A stretch of 64,000 bases of DNA from Polytrichum commune (taxonomy: Eukaryota; Streptophyta; Polytrichopsida; Polytrichales; Polytrichaceae): positions 14,869,501 through 14,933,500 of the forward strand of contig OX485805.1 of NCBI GenBank assembly GCA_950295325.1. Direction: 5' to 3'. The number at the start of each line of letters is the position of its first letter. The first letter of the stretch is position 1. The translations under genes and the position numbers were made by a program. Below, piece after piece: positions 26,461 to 38,499 of the stretch. The notes under the pieces were generated by a model, which was not told the DNA's origin, made no database searches, and saw only the letters and a program-made list of their open reading frames with translations.

Positions 26461-26754
26461 CTGGAGCTTTCACTTTTCGTTCATCCAAATCTCCTCTCCA
26501 TTCAACCACTGCCTTTTCATTCATCCGATTCTCCTTGAGGCCTTCATGAGTGACCTTTTTAAAGAAAATTCTACAACATAAGTCCAAAACTAAATTTGTG
26601 GTTGGCAACTTAGAGGCTGCCGAACCAGCTCAATACTTGTGAATCAAAGCTCGCCACATGTACATTTTTACTAATTAATGTGGGGCTTGGGGTTTGTGAC
26701 GTCTAAAAGGTGAACATAGTGTCTAGTTCGGTTTCTTTTGTTTAATGCAAGCCT

Positions 26755-26910
26755 ATATTGTGAGTGGTGTGTGATTACTGGGTGTGGATCTAAGAACGAG
26801 TACCAAACATACATGTGTTCAAAAGAGATCGGATGATGTGTTCAAAACTTGCTAAGTATTTTCAGTTCAACGATCAACATAACTAAGGGGGATCTACTTG
26901 AATGTTTTTT
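26755..26910 (+). repeat. Dispersed repeat DR1, 5' part
   Basis: It contains tgagtggtgtgtgatt, gatctaagaacgagtacc, agagatcgga and an attctaggctcaatag-like block, ending near aagggggatct. Confidence 0.6.
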
Positions 26911-29900
26911 GGCTCTAATATTGTCGACTTTGAAAACTCGACGCAACAATATGGGAGTTCAAAAAAATCCACATATTTTTGTAAATAGTCCTCATACCAT
27001 AGCTGTTGATTCAAGAAAAATCTCAACGTCGTGAATCCAAATGGAGAATCGTAACAAGTGATAAAAACTAACCATTTAAGACATGTTTACCTTCTTCAAA
27101 CTTGTCTATTGTGGATGAAAAAGATATAGCAAAACAAGTCCCATGTAGATTGAGAGCCGATTCACTTCAACTATGTAGACTCCACTGAATTGATTCGGTG
27201 TCTTCAACGTTGATTATGGAATTGGATCATTTATGAATGGTCGATTTTATTTCTTTACTAAAGAGTAGGTCAATGCATTTGTAACTTCCTAAGGACAAGT
27301 TTGTATATGGAGCACAAATCTTTGACCATCAAAGCATTGTAGAGATATGCATTTATTGGTGTGTGAATTTTGTCAAGATTGGTGTACGCTTATGGCTAGG
27401 GTTGTCACTGCCCCTCTTCATTTGTGCCTTATTTACATCATGTCACATGGCGCCCATTGACTTAGTCATTCATAGAAATTGGACGTACGTTCTATGTTAT
27501 TTTCTCCTTTGTCTTTAGCAAGTCCAATGCATCGATCGTTGGATAGGGGGAAAACAAAATTTTAAAACATAATTAAAAAATCCACTTAAAACTATGTGTT
27601 AAGTAAATATGGGCATGATGAAATTTCATATGTATACTTCTATTGGTGGACCTTATGATACAAACGACAAACAACTAGTCTTAGAAGCAGATGGCATCTC
27701 CTATTATAGCACGTGTTAATTGCATGCACACTATGTTATTTGTGAAAAAAATACACATCTCAAGGAATCATTTGACTGTACTGCTTCTCAAAGTACGTGT
27801 ATCTAGGGTTCTCATCACATTCTTCTAGTTTCTCCCCCAAAAAAGAGTGTTTTGTAATGTGAATATTTCAATTGTAAAAATTATTTAATTTATTAAAAAA
27901 CAAAACACACACACTCAAATGCATTCATAATTTTGGACAAGTCCTTTGTCCATAGTTACTTAGATCCTAGTTTTAAGATGGGAGGCATAATTCAACAATG
28001 GGAACCCCATGGATAGCAATAAATTTACCACCCATAGCTGGATCTTTGATAGTAGATGTGCCTAAATTCAAAACAACAAAAATATGGACACCTTGCATTT
28101 GAGCGGTATGTGGTTAGATATGGACAGTTTCCAAAACAAAATAAAAAATAAAAAATAAGATATTGAACTACGTGCTCATATTATGCTAATCAATCTAGGT
28201 TAATTTGTCAATGTCATTGGGGAGACTTGATTGATCACTCATTGAGGACGGAAATCTTCACTTTGGTAATGAATAAAATATGCTTGTGAGCTCCGAAAAG
28301 TATGAGGCAAATGGCTATGGTTCACTTTGGTAACGGATAAAATATGCTTTTGAGCTTCGAAAAGTATGAGGCAAATGGCTATGGTTACAATTTGGATTTT
28401 GCTAATCATCTCACACTTATAGCGTGTCTCAAATCCTACAAGAAATGGGTGCACATAGAGAAGTATCCATCTAAGGCACGCCTACCTCATTCTTCCAAGA
28501 TGCCACAAGAATACTCTTCCAACGAGCAATCAAATCTCTGTCACACTAAACGCTATCAAATCGTTCAAAATCCCTTGTCATGTGACACGCAAGAACCCTT
28601 GGAGTGCTCTTCACTACACACTAAGTCGCAAATTATAGGTTGCCTCTTTACCCATGCAAATTTGTCTTGGGTCAAACCATATCACAAAAACTTATAACTT
28701 TGTCCATTCATCCATATAGCAACCACATTAAAAAAAAAATCAATCTCATTGTGTTTTTACCATGGTAACACAAAATATTGAACATAATGTGAAATACCAA
28801 CACATTAGTGTTGGGGAAACCCTAATTGGACATAGTATCAATATACCCAGTCGTGTACCAAGCAAGCTTAACCCTAGTCAACTATTTTGTTTTCCAAATA
28901 GCTTTGGTACTTTGACTTTATGCCCATGCCACACAACATGGTTGACAATGAGATCATTAACGTGTTCCACTGCTCGGGGAGAACCGGCGGTTGGTTGCAC
29001 CGGTTGAGTTTGAGAAATAACCGGTGGAAGTTGGAGACTTTAGGAGAATAGCGGATCATTCTAGATGAATCTAGAGAGGAATACACCTCAAATGAATGAA
29101 GGCAACACCGGAAGATGTCAACATGTAACCGGTTGGGTTAAGAATCACATGGATCTTGACCCACTATGCCCAAAACCTTCCTGGGCACTGATGTGTTCCC
29201 TCTATTAATGAACTCGCATTCCATGTCCTTGTTTAATACTAGTTTGTAGAACCCCATCTCCATAATGACATTTGTCAAGTATTCAATTCCCAATGTTTGT
29301 AAGGCCTAAGCTAGGTATACGGGTCATATTTGGTTACTTTCCTTTATCATACACTATAATATTTGATTGGTGCATGGTTAGGTGCCCATTAGGTGATAAT
29401 CGTAGAATAAACACCATAAAGACACATGCTCAAAAGAGATTGGACTAAGTCTTCAAATTTCAATGAGCACTGCATCCTCAATAGTGAACACAATTGAGAG
29501 GTCCCCTGTATTCATTTGAACCCTAAATGCTTGGGGCCTATTCCCAAAAAGTTAAAGTAAAGTCCTACATAAGTAAAGTTCTACATAAGTAGTCAAAAGT
29601 GTATTGAAGCTACAAGCAAATCGCAGCATGGTTGGACTGCATTTGGATTTCTTTCTTTCTTTCTTTACTTTTGGCATGAAAAGAAAGATAAAATTGAATA
29701 TGAACATATTGTGAGCCTACAATTTCAACAAAATTCTCACTTGTGATAGAGATAGTATGTGTTCATTAGTAGGTAAAAAACTCTTAAGGGAAAAAAGTTA
29801 CAAGAGGCACATGATTGAATCATCTCTAGAATGCAGTTTGCATTTTAGGCACTCCAATTTCGATTTTCTCAACGATGCAAAATCTACAAACTGGGTCCTT

Positions 29901-30715
29901 TGCTCAACCTCACCAATCGAAAGATGCATCGTAACCTAACTTAAGCATCTTGTGAAAGACTTGCATCCAAAAACGGTTTAGAAATTGATGATTTGGCTCT
30001 TTGACGAGAAACCAACCACTTTGTGGTTGCCCAAACTGATTAGAATCAAGAAATTAACAAACATGCACTTCTCATAACCATAACCAAGTAAAGGCAAGTA
30101 TGATTTTGCAATACGATTTTCTTTTTTGGTTGGTGTTTCATCATAGCTAACACATAAGATTCGACACACGGAAATCCGGTCAATAGATGGAGAACAAGGA
30201 AAAACGGGCCACTTTAACACCCGCAATATACCTTCTAGGGCCACTAGAAATACGGACCACGATTTCCTCGTGCACCAAGGGCGGAGATTTTAACGAATCC
30301 GGGAATTGTGGGGACCAAGCAACTTGAAGTAAACCAAAGGTGGACGGAATGCTTTTCCCCAAATTTTTGCCCTTCGAATCCCTTGTTTCAAGTTGATCCA
30401 TGACACAAAGGAATGATCCTACATACTAGGGTAACAAAAGTACAAATTCGGAGCCCATAGTTTTGAACGCCCTCGTACCTTGTGTGATACATGGGTGGTG
30501 CATGGTGCAATGGCACAAAGTCCCATATGAGAATCGTGCAAATAAAGTAAAGTATGTAGATCTTGTGACTTGTAGTTATTAACTTAGAGTAAACGTTGGT
30601 GGGTGGCGGCGGCCGGGAATCCATCATCTCATCATCTCATCATCCTCCATGTTTGTGGGTTCGTCTAACTTAGGATGGTCAACACACAAATTTTGCTCCA
30701 TGAGTAACTTGCTAA

Positions 30716-31132
30716 GAGCATCCCCACCAGACCGGGCATAGGGCATGCCAACGCCAAAAATGGGACATCCCGGGTTCTTAGGTGGCGGTACCGGCATAAA
30801 TTGAGCCCCACCAATGTCCGGTCCGGCATAATTTAGAACCGGCCCGGGTATAGTAAGGGCCTTCCCCCGCCATAAATGGTTCATATGGCGGCCCTCCTCC
30901 GGCCCGCCAAGAGATTACTTTAATATCAGATACTCCGATATCCTACTTTATCCCATGTCAGATAATAGGTGTCGTTGTCTTATTGATTGCTTCCTAATTA
31001 TACCGGGGGTATGCCTAGGCTTTGGTGGGCTCTGACTCAAGATGAGCTGCCCCGCCCAAGATGGAGGGCTCCCCAAAGGTATAAAATATTATATATTCTA
31101 TTTGGCGTGTACCCGGTCTGGTGGGGACGCTC
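30716..31132. mobile_element. Tourist/PIF-Harbinger-like MITE, 417 bp
   Basis: The ends are near-perfect inverted repeats: gagcatccccaccagaccgg at the left, and the complement of gagcgtccccaccagaccgg at the right. It is flanked by TAA on both sides (30713-30715 and 31133-31135), the Harbinger target-site length and sequence. It is absent from the matching site in copy 2. No transposase is present. Confidence 0.88.
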
Positions 31133-31138
31133 TAAGTA

Positions 31139-31553
31139 CTCTCTCCGTTTCAAAATAAAAGTTACGTTTGGACATAAACTGCGTTACGAAATAAAAGTTA
31201 CATTTGGTAAAAAAAAATCTCAAACTTCGTCAAACGAATTGGAATGTAACTGCCAGAAACAATGTAAATGTTGTTGTTGATGAACTACCAAGTCAAATAA
31301 CAGTCTACACTTGTTTAACGATTGATATTTGAACTTGACGGGGTCGACGCACATCAGCGCGGTTTTACGCGTGAGATCTATCAATGTCAATCGTCAATGG
31401 TGATGAACGGGTGTTACTATGGACTCCCCTAGCTTGCCGAAAAGCGCTTAGTGAGAGCTATGCAATGCATGCAATTTTGTGCTAAAATTGGAAACAAATA
31501 CCTTAAGCCCGCGGATTTTCTAAAACGCATCTTTTATTCTGAAATGGAGGGAG
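31139..31553. mobile_element. Stowaway-like (Tc1/mariner) MITE, 415 bp
   Basis: The ends ctctctccgtttcaaaataa and the complement of the right end (ctccctccatttcagaataa) match the Stowaway terminal sequence. It is flanked by TA (31137-31138 and 31554-31555). It lies only a few bases from the Harbinger-like MITE and is also absent from copy 2. No coding region is seen. Confidence 0.9.
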
Positions 31554-32449
31554 TAAGAATTTCGATGAAACACATTATTTGGACCACGCAACTTATCCTC
31601 TTTCCAAATTCACCTCAAATTAGATACGTACACTAAATATGATATTTAGTGTTGATTATATTTAATGTTGTTACCATCCTACCATGTTTAACACTAATTT
31701 TCAATTCCTTGATAATTAGTGTTAGAAGATATGCTAGAAGATATGTTGGAATTCTCCTTTTATCATTGTTAATTTGTTTTCTTCATATCATTACTAATAC
31801 TCAATTCAAACATGTAACTTCCACATATTACCATGGTTGATATTTAGTGTTGAGTTTGCATTTAATGTTACTTGCTTTCATGGGGTTATTGACATTTAGT
31901 GTATGCGTTTGTATTTAGTGTATCAAACACAAAATATCCTTTTTAGTGTAGTGATTTTAATTTAGCACACAATGTTTGCCAATAAGGACTTGTTGCATAT
32001 GAGTGTACGTCTCATCCATCCATGTTAAAAACTTGACCTCGTACTAGGTTTGTGGCCGTTTCATTGCAAGTGTGTGGGACTAGATTAATCTGGGGTCTGA
32101 AATCTAGATTTCATTACATTACTCAATGATGTGGGCCTTTGGAATATAATAGTAGGATGTTGGGAGCTCAGTTACAATATGAGTTTCCTTGCACATCTTT
32201 ATGAGCATCCGATTATTATACTATGAGGGCCCATTGAACAAGCACTAAGTGTTGAGTAATGTTACATTGATGTCAAGTAATTCATAAAGAGTATCCTCTA
32301 GATCACATGCATTCGTATATCATTTTTTTTAAATATCATCTACAATGTTGTAACCTCTCTCAAAAGTGTCGAATCATTGGATATTCCTACATTTGAGAAG
32401 AATTGAAAAATGAAAACACTAGAGTGGACGACTGTTCCATTGTTGGTAT

Positions 32450-32790
32450 GGTATTGTCTTATTTTATTAAAAAAAACATTTGGATACCTAAAATGAGGCT
32501 TTCACATTTTATTTATTTTTTGACACCATTAGAGTATGGATATTTGACAATAATTTTGTTTTCAATGCAATTTGGGTCTATATGCCATGCAAGAACCTTC
32601 ATACCTAGGCCAAGTCACCCTAATATCTATATGATTTAGAATGGCATTGACCCTAATAATAACTTGGACATGCATGCAAAGACTCTCTCACATTGACATA
32701 CCCACCAAATATTAAGATGTGATTGATATCACAATTGTGATACCCATGGGTAGGTTCTTTGATACCATTATTGATGTTTATATCATGGCC
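32450..32790 (+). repeat. Dispersed repeat DR2, copy 1
   Basis: Matches 38090-38410 block by block: attttgttttc...atttgggtctatatgcc, tagaatggcattgaccc, acccaccaaatatta, and acccatgggtaggttctttg then ataccattattgatgtt. It lies inside copy 1 of the large duplication and recurs at the window end. Confidence 0.7.
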
Positions 32791-33439
32791 CAAATATTAA
32801 AGACTATTTGGTGCAGTCTTTGGGGACTATACCTTAGAGAGCATAATAGCGATCTATGATGGTTGAGCATATTATCTTGTACGGAAATCCATAAAAGGAA
32901 CATGATGACATCATCTGCTTTGAATGACAATCCGGTCCAACTTATGGTCTTTGATTAACTTTAGCCTTGATGATGGTCCACACATAACATTACCAAGCAA
33001 CTACACGATGGTTTCTTTCCAAAGAAAGAGTTTGCGGTTGAAAAACCTTGATAATTTACAACTGGTTGTTAGAATATTCATAATACATAACTTGAGTGCT
33101 CCCCATAAACGGAAAATCTTGGAATCAAAGAAAAAGTATGCTCACGTGATTCATGGTCCCATGGGACGCAACCAAGGAGTTGTGTAATGTTATGCACTAT
33201 CAATCAAACTTGATAGATTGAAGACATTATAGTCAAAAATTTGGTCTTTGACATGTGCATGTTACCAAGCCCATTTGGAATTTCTTTGGTCCTTTAAGTT
33301 AGGCCCATGGCCTCTTATGTGATGCGAACTTGGTCAATACATATCACTCTTTTTAGGTTTCAATATGCTTATCGAGGCAACCCCAACACCCAAGAATGTG
33401 TGTGTTAAAGGAGGTTGAACTACAAGCCCTCATGAAATA

Positions 33440-33660
33440 CAAGAACCGTTATAGACTCAATACTGAACATACTTGGGGGGGGGGGGGGGGAGGGCTATAT
33501 GACCATTCAACGAACATGAGATTCTTCACTTTGATGATGAATAAGATATTCATATGAGTTCCAAAAGTAATGAGGAAAGTGAATACAACCTTGATTTGGA
33601 TTTGCTAATCATCTTGTACTATATTTCATGCTCCATATCCTAGGATAAGTGGGCTAGTCA
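33440..33660 (+). repeat. Dispersed repeat DR1 with expanded poly-G
   Basis: It contains a G-run of about 16 at 33475-33490, then gctatatgaccattcaacga, cttcactttgatgatgaata, atatgagttcc and gatttgctaatcatc, in DR1 order. Confidence 0.65.
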
Positions 33661-36036
33661 GAATAAATAAACAAATAAAATCACATAGGACCCATAGACC
33701 TTATTAAGCACATCTACCTTTAGGTACATGCCTTAAAATCATCGTCAAAGGCATTGACAAAAGTAATATTCCACTTCGGAATTTAAATAAAGCTACACTA
33801 AATATTGTATGTAGTGTCATCAATTGTGTTTGTCTTGCTTGCATACCAATTGTCGAACCACCCATGTATTGTTACCACCACTAAATCCATGTCAAAAAGA
33901 TTTGGGCATTATAGATCGACAATGTTGCGATTATTGTCACCTATAAAGTGATGTTTCATCCAAACTTTAGTCATCCATGACAATATTTCATTACAAATTT
34001 GTTAGGATGCAAAATACACCAAACTTTTGTTTCAATAATTGGCAGTTCGATGAACTACAAGTAAGTTGGGATGATACTACTTGTAAACCTATTCATGAGA
34101 AGAGTTACCACAATGACAAAACAATACCGTATGACACTAAACACAACATTTAGTGTACTCAAGGCGACATCACACATACGAGCCAAGGACCATGACTAGG
34201 TAATTGTGAGGGCCCTTGATTCTCATCCAAAGACCGTACCACTCACATGATTTGCAAGAACTTGCGTCATGCTTACCTCTCGGAGGTCATCCCACAAACT
34301 CGTTTATATTCTTTCACGTAGAAACCGATCTCGACTTTTCATCCATGACAATTTCTTCGGGCTCTTGGGCCTTCCCCTTTGGAGTGTGAAGTGAACTTGG
34401 ACGGTCTCGGCCTTCTCGACCAATGACGGATCTTAGGGGCGCTTCACACTATGGCCGAAGGTCGAGAGGTTGTCGATTTCCACCAATCAAATTGCAAGAA
34501 ACCAAGAGTTTGGCCTCTCAACCCTGCCCGCTATTGCCAAAGTCCAAAGGCCGTTGCAATTTAAAATGATTACTTTTTGAGGAAGGCGATGGACTCTCAA
34601 AGGAAGTTTGGGTCGGACGGGAATGGAAACCCAAATTATGGTCGAGAGGCCATCGGTTTTCTTTCATTAAAAAAACCAACCATTGACAACATCTTGGCCG
34701 TTAGATCGGAGGGGTTATTTTTAACAAGGAATAAAGTGGGATGCTTCTGTGGGCTTGGCCTTTAAAGGCTTCACACTATGCCCAGCCGAAGGCTCCACTT
34801 ACTATATTTTATTGACTATTTTCAGCCTATTTCTTTGGACTCTCAATAAAATTTGGCCACTCAATCCCACGGCCTCTTGACTTGGACGGCCATAGTGTGA
34901 AGCGGCCCTTAGAATGCGACGGTCACGGGCCTTCAGTCTCTCGTGTGGGGGAAGTGTGGGCCCGGTTGCCTCTACGTTGACTGCTGTCACTCGAGGACCA
35001 CCTCACATCAAAAGTTCCGCCTCCGAAACTCCGCCAGCCAAATGGTTGCCTATTCTGAGGTAGTATCCTAACTGGGGAGGATATTTTTTTCCCACGGTCA
35101 AGATTGGCTGCCCGGGCACAGAGTCCAAGGAGCCACACAACAACAACACACACTGCCAACTGCCCATCATCAGTTATTTCCCAAAGGCAAATGATGGGAG
35201 CCCCTTGGGAACCACGAACCCGGCCCATCCCCCGACCAATGGGAACCCAGAAGCCCCTTTTTTTGAAACCCGCCCGTCCACACGACGGCTTCTTGTCCCA
35301 AAGGCATCGAACCCGGGAATATTCCCACGCCGCCCGAGCCACAGAGCGGTTCGGTTCGGTTCTCGGCCCCCCTCCGTCCGAACCTAGCTGCACCACTGAG
35401 GTTCAGGCTCGGGGCAGGGTTGGTTGGTGTGTTCTGTGTGTGTGTGTGGGGGGTGGGGGGGGGGGCTTTACACTTGGCTGGGGACACGGTGACGGGGAAG
35501 AGCTTTATTTGTTGAGGTGGAGGCCACGTGGCGACATGGTATTTGTCGCGTGATGAGTCTCTTGACTTCAATTGGCAAAGGTTTTGCTCCAATGTAGGTG
35601 GGGTTTTGATGAGTTGTTTTCGACGTGCTTTTATTTAAACGTGTTTATGACCGTCAAATAGGTTGATGACCAAAGCTCATCGTGTATTCACCGAATATCT
35701 AGTGGTTATTGAATACTTATATCTATTTGACGGTCAATAACCACTACTGTAGTGAAGTGTTCAATAACCACTGAATATTCTAATGGATTTGGCACTTGAA
35801 GATAACATAGGGAGAGGCTCCCTGCGTTGACAGGTGGCCTTTACACTTGGCATGGGTCATGGTGACGAGGAAAAAAGCAAGGGACTTTTATTTGTTGTGG
35901 TGGAAGCCAAGTGGTGAAATGGGTATAACCCTTAGAGGGGTGAATGTTGGAAAATGAGACTCTCAACTTCAAACGAATAGATTCTTCCTCAAATACATGT
36001 AACTTTTAGCGTTTTGATTTCTTAACTATACACATA
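33661..36036. other. Intergenic DNA with a GC-richer segment and one MITE
   Basis: Apart from the Harbinger-like MITE there is a GC-rich stretch at about 34920-35560 with overlapping frames on both strands, none recognisable. It ends in a G-run at about 35449-35464. A 13 bp perfect inverted repeat (gaccgtcaaatag) lies at 35649-35661 and 35730-35742. Confidence 0.5.
34436..34908. mobile_element. Harbinger-like MITE, 473 bp
   Basis: Terminal inverted repeats are ggggcgcttcacactatggc at the left and the complement of gggccgcttcacactatggc at the right. Flanks are TTA (34433-34435 and 34909-34911). A third, partial copy of the terminus (gcttcacactatgcc) lies inside at about 34768-34783, suggesting a nested or rearranged element. 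No transposase is visible. Confidence 0.8.
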
Positions 36037-36641
36037 CAGTCCACCCTCTATAAATGTTACACCTATAAGTGTTAACCCTCTCTAAATGTTAACTTTCTTC
36101 TACTCCCCACATATTGCACACTATAAATGTTGAACGTGTTAACTGTTAGCAAAATGGTACTCCCTTCTTTGTAAATTTGACTCTATAAATGTTAACGAAT
36201 GAAATACAACCATAATATGAATGTGAGGGAGAGGAGTGTGAGGTGGAACCCATTCCATCTTATAGTGACTTGCAATCTAGTTTTGGTACCATTAGAAGGT
36301 ACATGGAATCACGTTCATGTGATGTGTCCAAGTATGTGGGTTTGTTGGTGCAAATTGAGAAATATTTGCAAGCTGTGCATGCAGATGAATCTCACCAAAG
36401 AACCATTGATTCATACTTCACCCGTGATTTGTAAACTTGATATTGAATAAAGTTTTGATTGGGTTTGCAATTTTATGAATGGTATTCTCTCACAAGGACT
36501 CTTCACAATTGCTTATATTTATAATTGTTAAGATTTGTATATTGCTCCAAAAAGTAATTTTATAATTGTTAACTGTTAACACCTCTATAAATGTTAACTT
36601 TGATCCACTCCCGAGGGTTAACATTTATAGAGGCTAGACTG
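36037..36641 (+). mobile_element. pogo/Emigrant-like element with transposase remnant, 605 bp
   Basis: The termini begin cagtccaccctctataaatg and, on the complement of the right end, cagtctagcctctataaatg. They resemble the Emigrant/Lemi1 pogo group (CAGTnnnACCTCTATAAAT). The flanks are TA (36035-36036 and 36642-36643). It looks like an internally deleted copy that kept the end of the transposase gene. Confidence 0.82.
36219..36434 (+). pseudogene. C-terminal fragment of a pogo-like transposase
   Basis: An acidic run leads into PIPSYSDLQSSFGTIRRYME and ends HQRTIDSYFTRDL followed by a stop. Acidic stretch, short helical segment and terminal QxTIxxFF-like motif are typical of pogo/Tigger DDE transposases. 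The catalytic DDE part is missing. The fragment sits inside the TIR element with matching termini. Confidence 0.6.
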
Positions 36642-36895
36642 TAGGTCCTTCCAATCGTGTTTGTTATTGAACGTAGAGTAATTTTTGACACGTGTCTTTA
36701 CGACGTTTGCTCTTTGATCCTCACCGCACCACATACCAATCAATCTAGGGGTCCGATTAAGAACCCACGCCACTTAAGACCCACTAGCTTACCGCGAGCA
36801 TTGATGAGGTGCCCTTTACACTTGGCATGGGACATGGTGACGAGGGAAAGAGCAAATGGCTTTCACTCGTTGTGGAGGCCAAGTGGCAACACAAG

Positions 36896-38089
36896 CTTCG
36901 AATTGTGTCAACGGCTTGAAGTAAAAGATCGCTTGGGGCGAGGCTTTAGGTAATTGGAGAGCATGGGCTGAAGCTTGCAAGGTGGCAAAAGTGTTTTCAT
37001 TTCGGCAACCTCTCATTCCGCTCACCAACACATGTGTCATTGAAGAAGGGGCCGGGCAAGGGGAAGGAGCGTGTGCCCCTCTTCTTCTTCTTCTTCCTCA
37101 CCTTCTTCTTATTGGGAATTTTGGGGAGTCATGGGGGGCAAGTCATGGAAAGTGGTTACATACAATGATGATGTGTACGATAATAATGCTTTTGAAATGG
37201 ATAGAGTTCAATATTTTAGTATCGCGGGGTGCCAATAGGGGATCGGAACCCATTGAGACTTGGTTCTCTCCAATGAAACGACAAAGTGGGTGGAGCTCCT
37301 TGGATTGAGAATTTGTCGTGGCTTTGCAAGTCGTAAGCCGGTCACTCATCCAAGTGGAGGGCACGTCCAACAATTTTCTTCCACTTTTCTATCAATGCAA
37401 AGAGTATTTCATCTATAATCTACATTTTCTTTTTTCATGAGGAGACATGTTATGTTCCATAACATGTGAGAGTTGATGGATGACTTGCTACTATTGTAGC
37501 TTGTCATCTACTCTAGATCTATGTTTTTGCAATATTTTGCATGTAAAATAGGGTTGGTGTCAACACTACCACAAAGATAAAATCCACAAATGTTAGCCAT
37601 TTCAATTCCATCATGTAGTGACTTAGCCATGTGGGTCGAGTGTCGATGCATTGCTCATGCCTGTTGCTCCAAAATCCAAAGTGGTGTATGTGGTTCATGG
37701 GTGGGGCACTCTATAGGATTTTTTGAAGTATACACATTTAAAAAGTGAAATATAAATAGACTCATGCTTGTATTAATGACCTAGATTCAAACATTTACAA
37801 CACATATCTAATCAATGTTGTCACATATGGCTATATGTTCACTTTCTCTTTGTGATAAAGTTTGTGCTAAAGACGGATTCAACATAATAGACAAAGTAAA
37901 TCTTAGTTAAATACTTATTGGGGGTTCTTGCAAATCCCATATAAATACAAACCCTGGCCTTTAAGGGTTAAGAAGCTGACATGTATGTGGAGGGTGTGAT
38001 TTCCTAACATCCAAGCAAAGGCTAGATAAACATAATGTGCATGGATATTGCATCCACACTTGTATTTTGAAGCAAGATATTTGAACCAA
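36896..38089. other. Intergenic DNA between the pogo-like element and DR2
   Basis: No gene recognised; a (CTT)n-like run lies near 37080-37110. Confidence 0.5.
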
Positions 38090-38410
38090 TGATGGTTTGG
38101 TATCATGTTTTTCTAATACCATTTGGATACTTATAATAAGGATTTCACATAATTTGATACAAGTAAGGTATGAGTATTCGATAGAAGTTTTGTTTTCGAT
38201 ACCATTCGAATCTATATACCTTGCAAGAACCCTCATAGCTATGTAGTATCGCTGGTTTAGAATGGTATTGACCCAAAATCATAACTCAAGGATTACAAAG
38301 TTTCTCTCACTTTGGCAGACTCACCAAATATCAATATTTGACTTGTATTACAATTTGGATACCCATGGGTAGGTTCTTGGATACCATTATTGATGTTGGT
38401 TAGTGATACC
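38090..38410 (+). repeat. Dispersed repeat DR2, copy 2, just downstream of mARC
   Basis: Same block order as 32450-32790, more diverged. It ends about 90 bases beyond the mARC stop codon, so part of it may be mARC 3' UTR or 3' flank. Confidence 0.65.
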
Positions 38411-38499
38411 ATGCAGCTCTCACCTATATCTACACTAGGACAACACTCGTTTGTACATAAGAAATGCCTGTTGCTTTCAACATGCAGAGAAGAAAGGCT

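Larger units (their letters stand above)
27241..32731 (+). repeat. Large duplication, copy 1 (about 5.5 kb)
   Basis: This matches 48766-64000 in the same orientation, with the same order of blocks and only scattered substitutions. Copy 1 differs by a local duplication of about 60 bp at 28258-28385, about 320 bp absent from copy 2 (29139-29457), and two MITEs at 30716-31553. It keeps the empty site (30282-30286) for element A. No gene is recognisable; short ORFs in both copies are not conserved as reading frames. The right end is set by the window end in copy 2 and may extend further. Confidence 0.9.
35465..36895 (+). repeat. Three dispersed direct copies of an about 85 bp unit
   Basis: Units at about 35465-35540, 35836-35920 and 36810-36895 share ctttacacttggc(t/a)tggg, a tggtgacgagg-like word, a tttgttg(a/t)gg-like word and gaggccaagtggc. 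The pogo-like element lies between the second and third. Confidence 0.7.

Noticed and set aside
35300-35340. B-box-like word (gggttcgatgcc on the minus strand) suggesting a tRNA or SINE.
   Set aside because: No acceptable A box at the right distance and no tRNA folding seen.
34923-35592. GC-rich overlapping frames of 140-157 codons.
   Set aside because: Open on both strands mainly because of GC-rich, simple-sequence composition; no recognisable domain.
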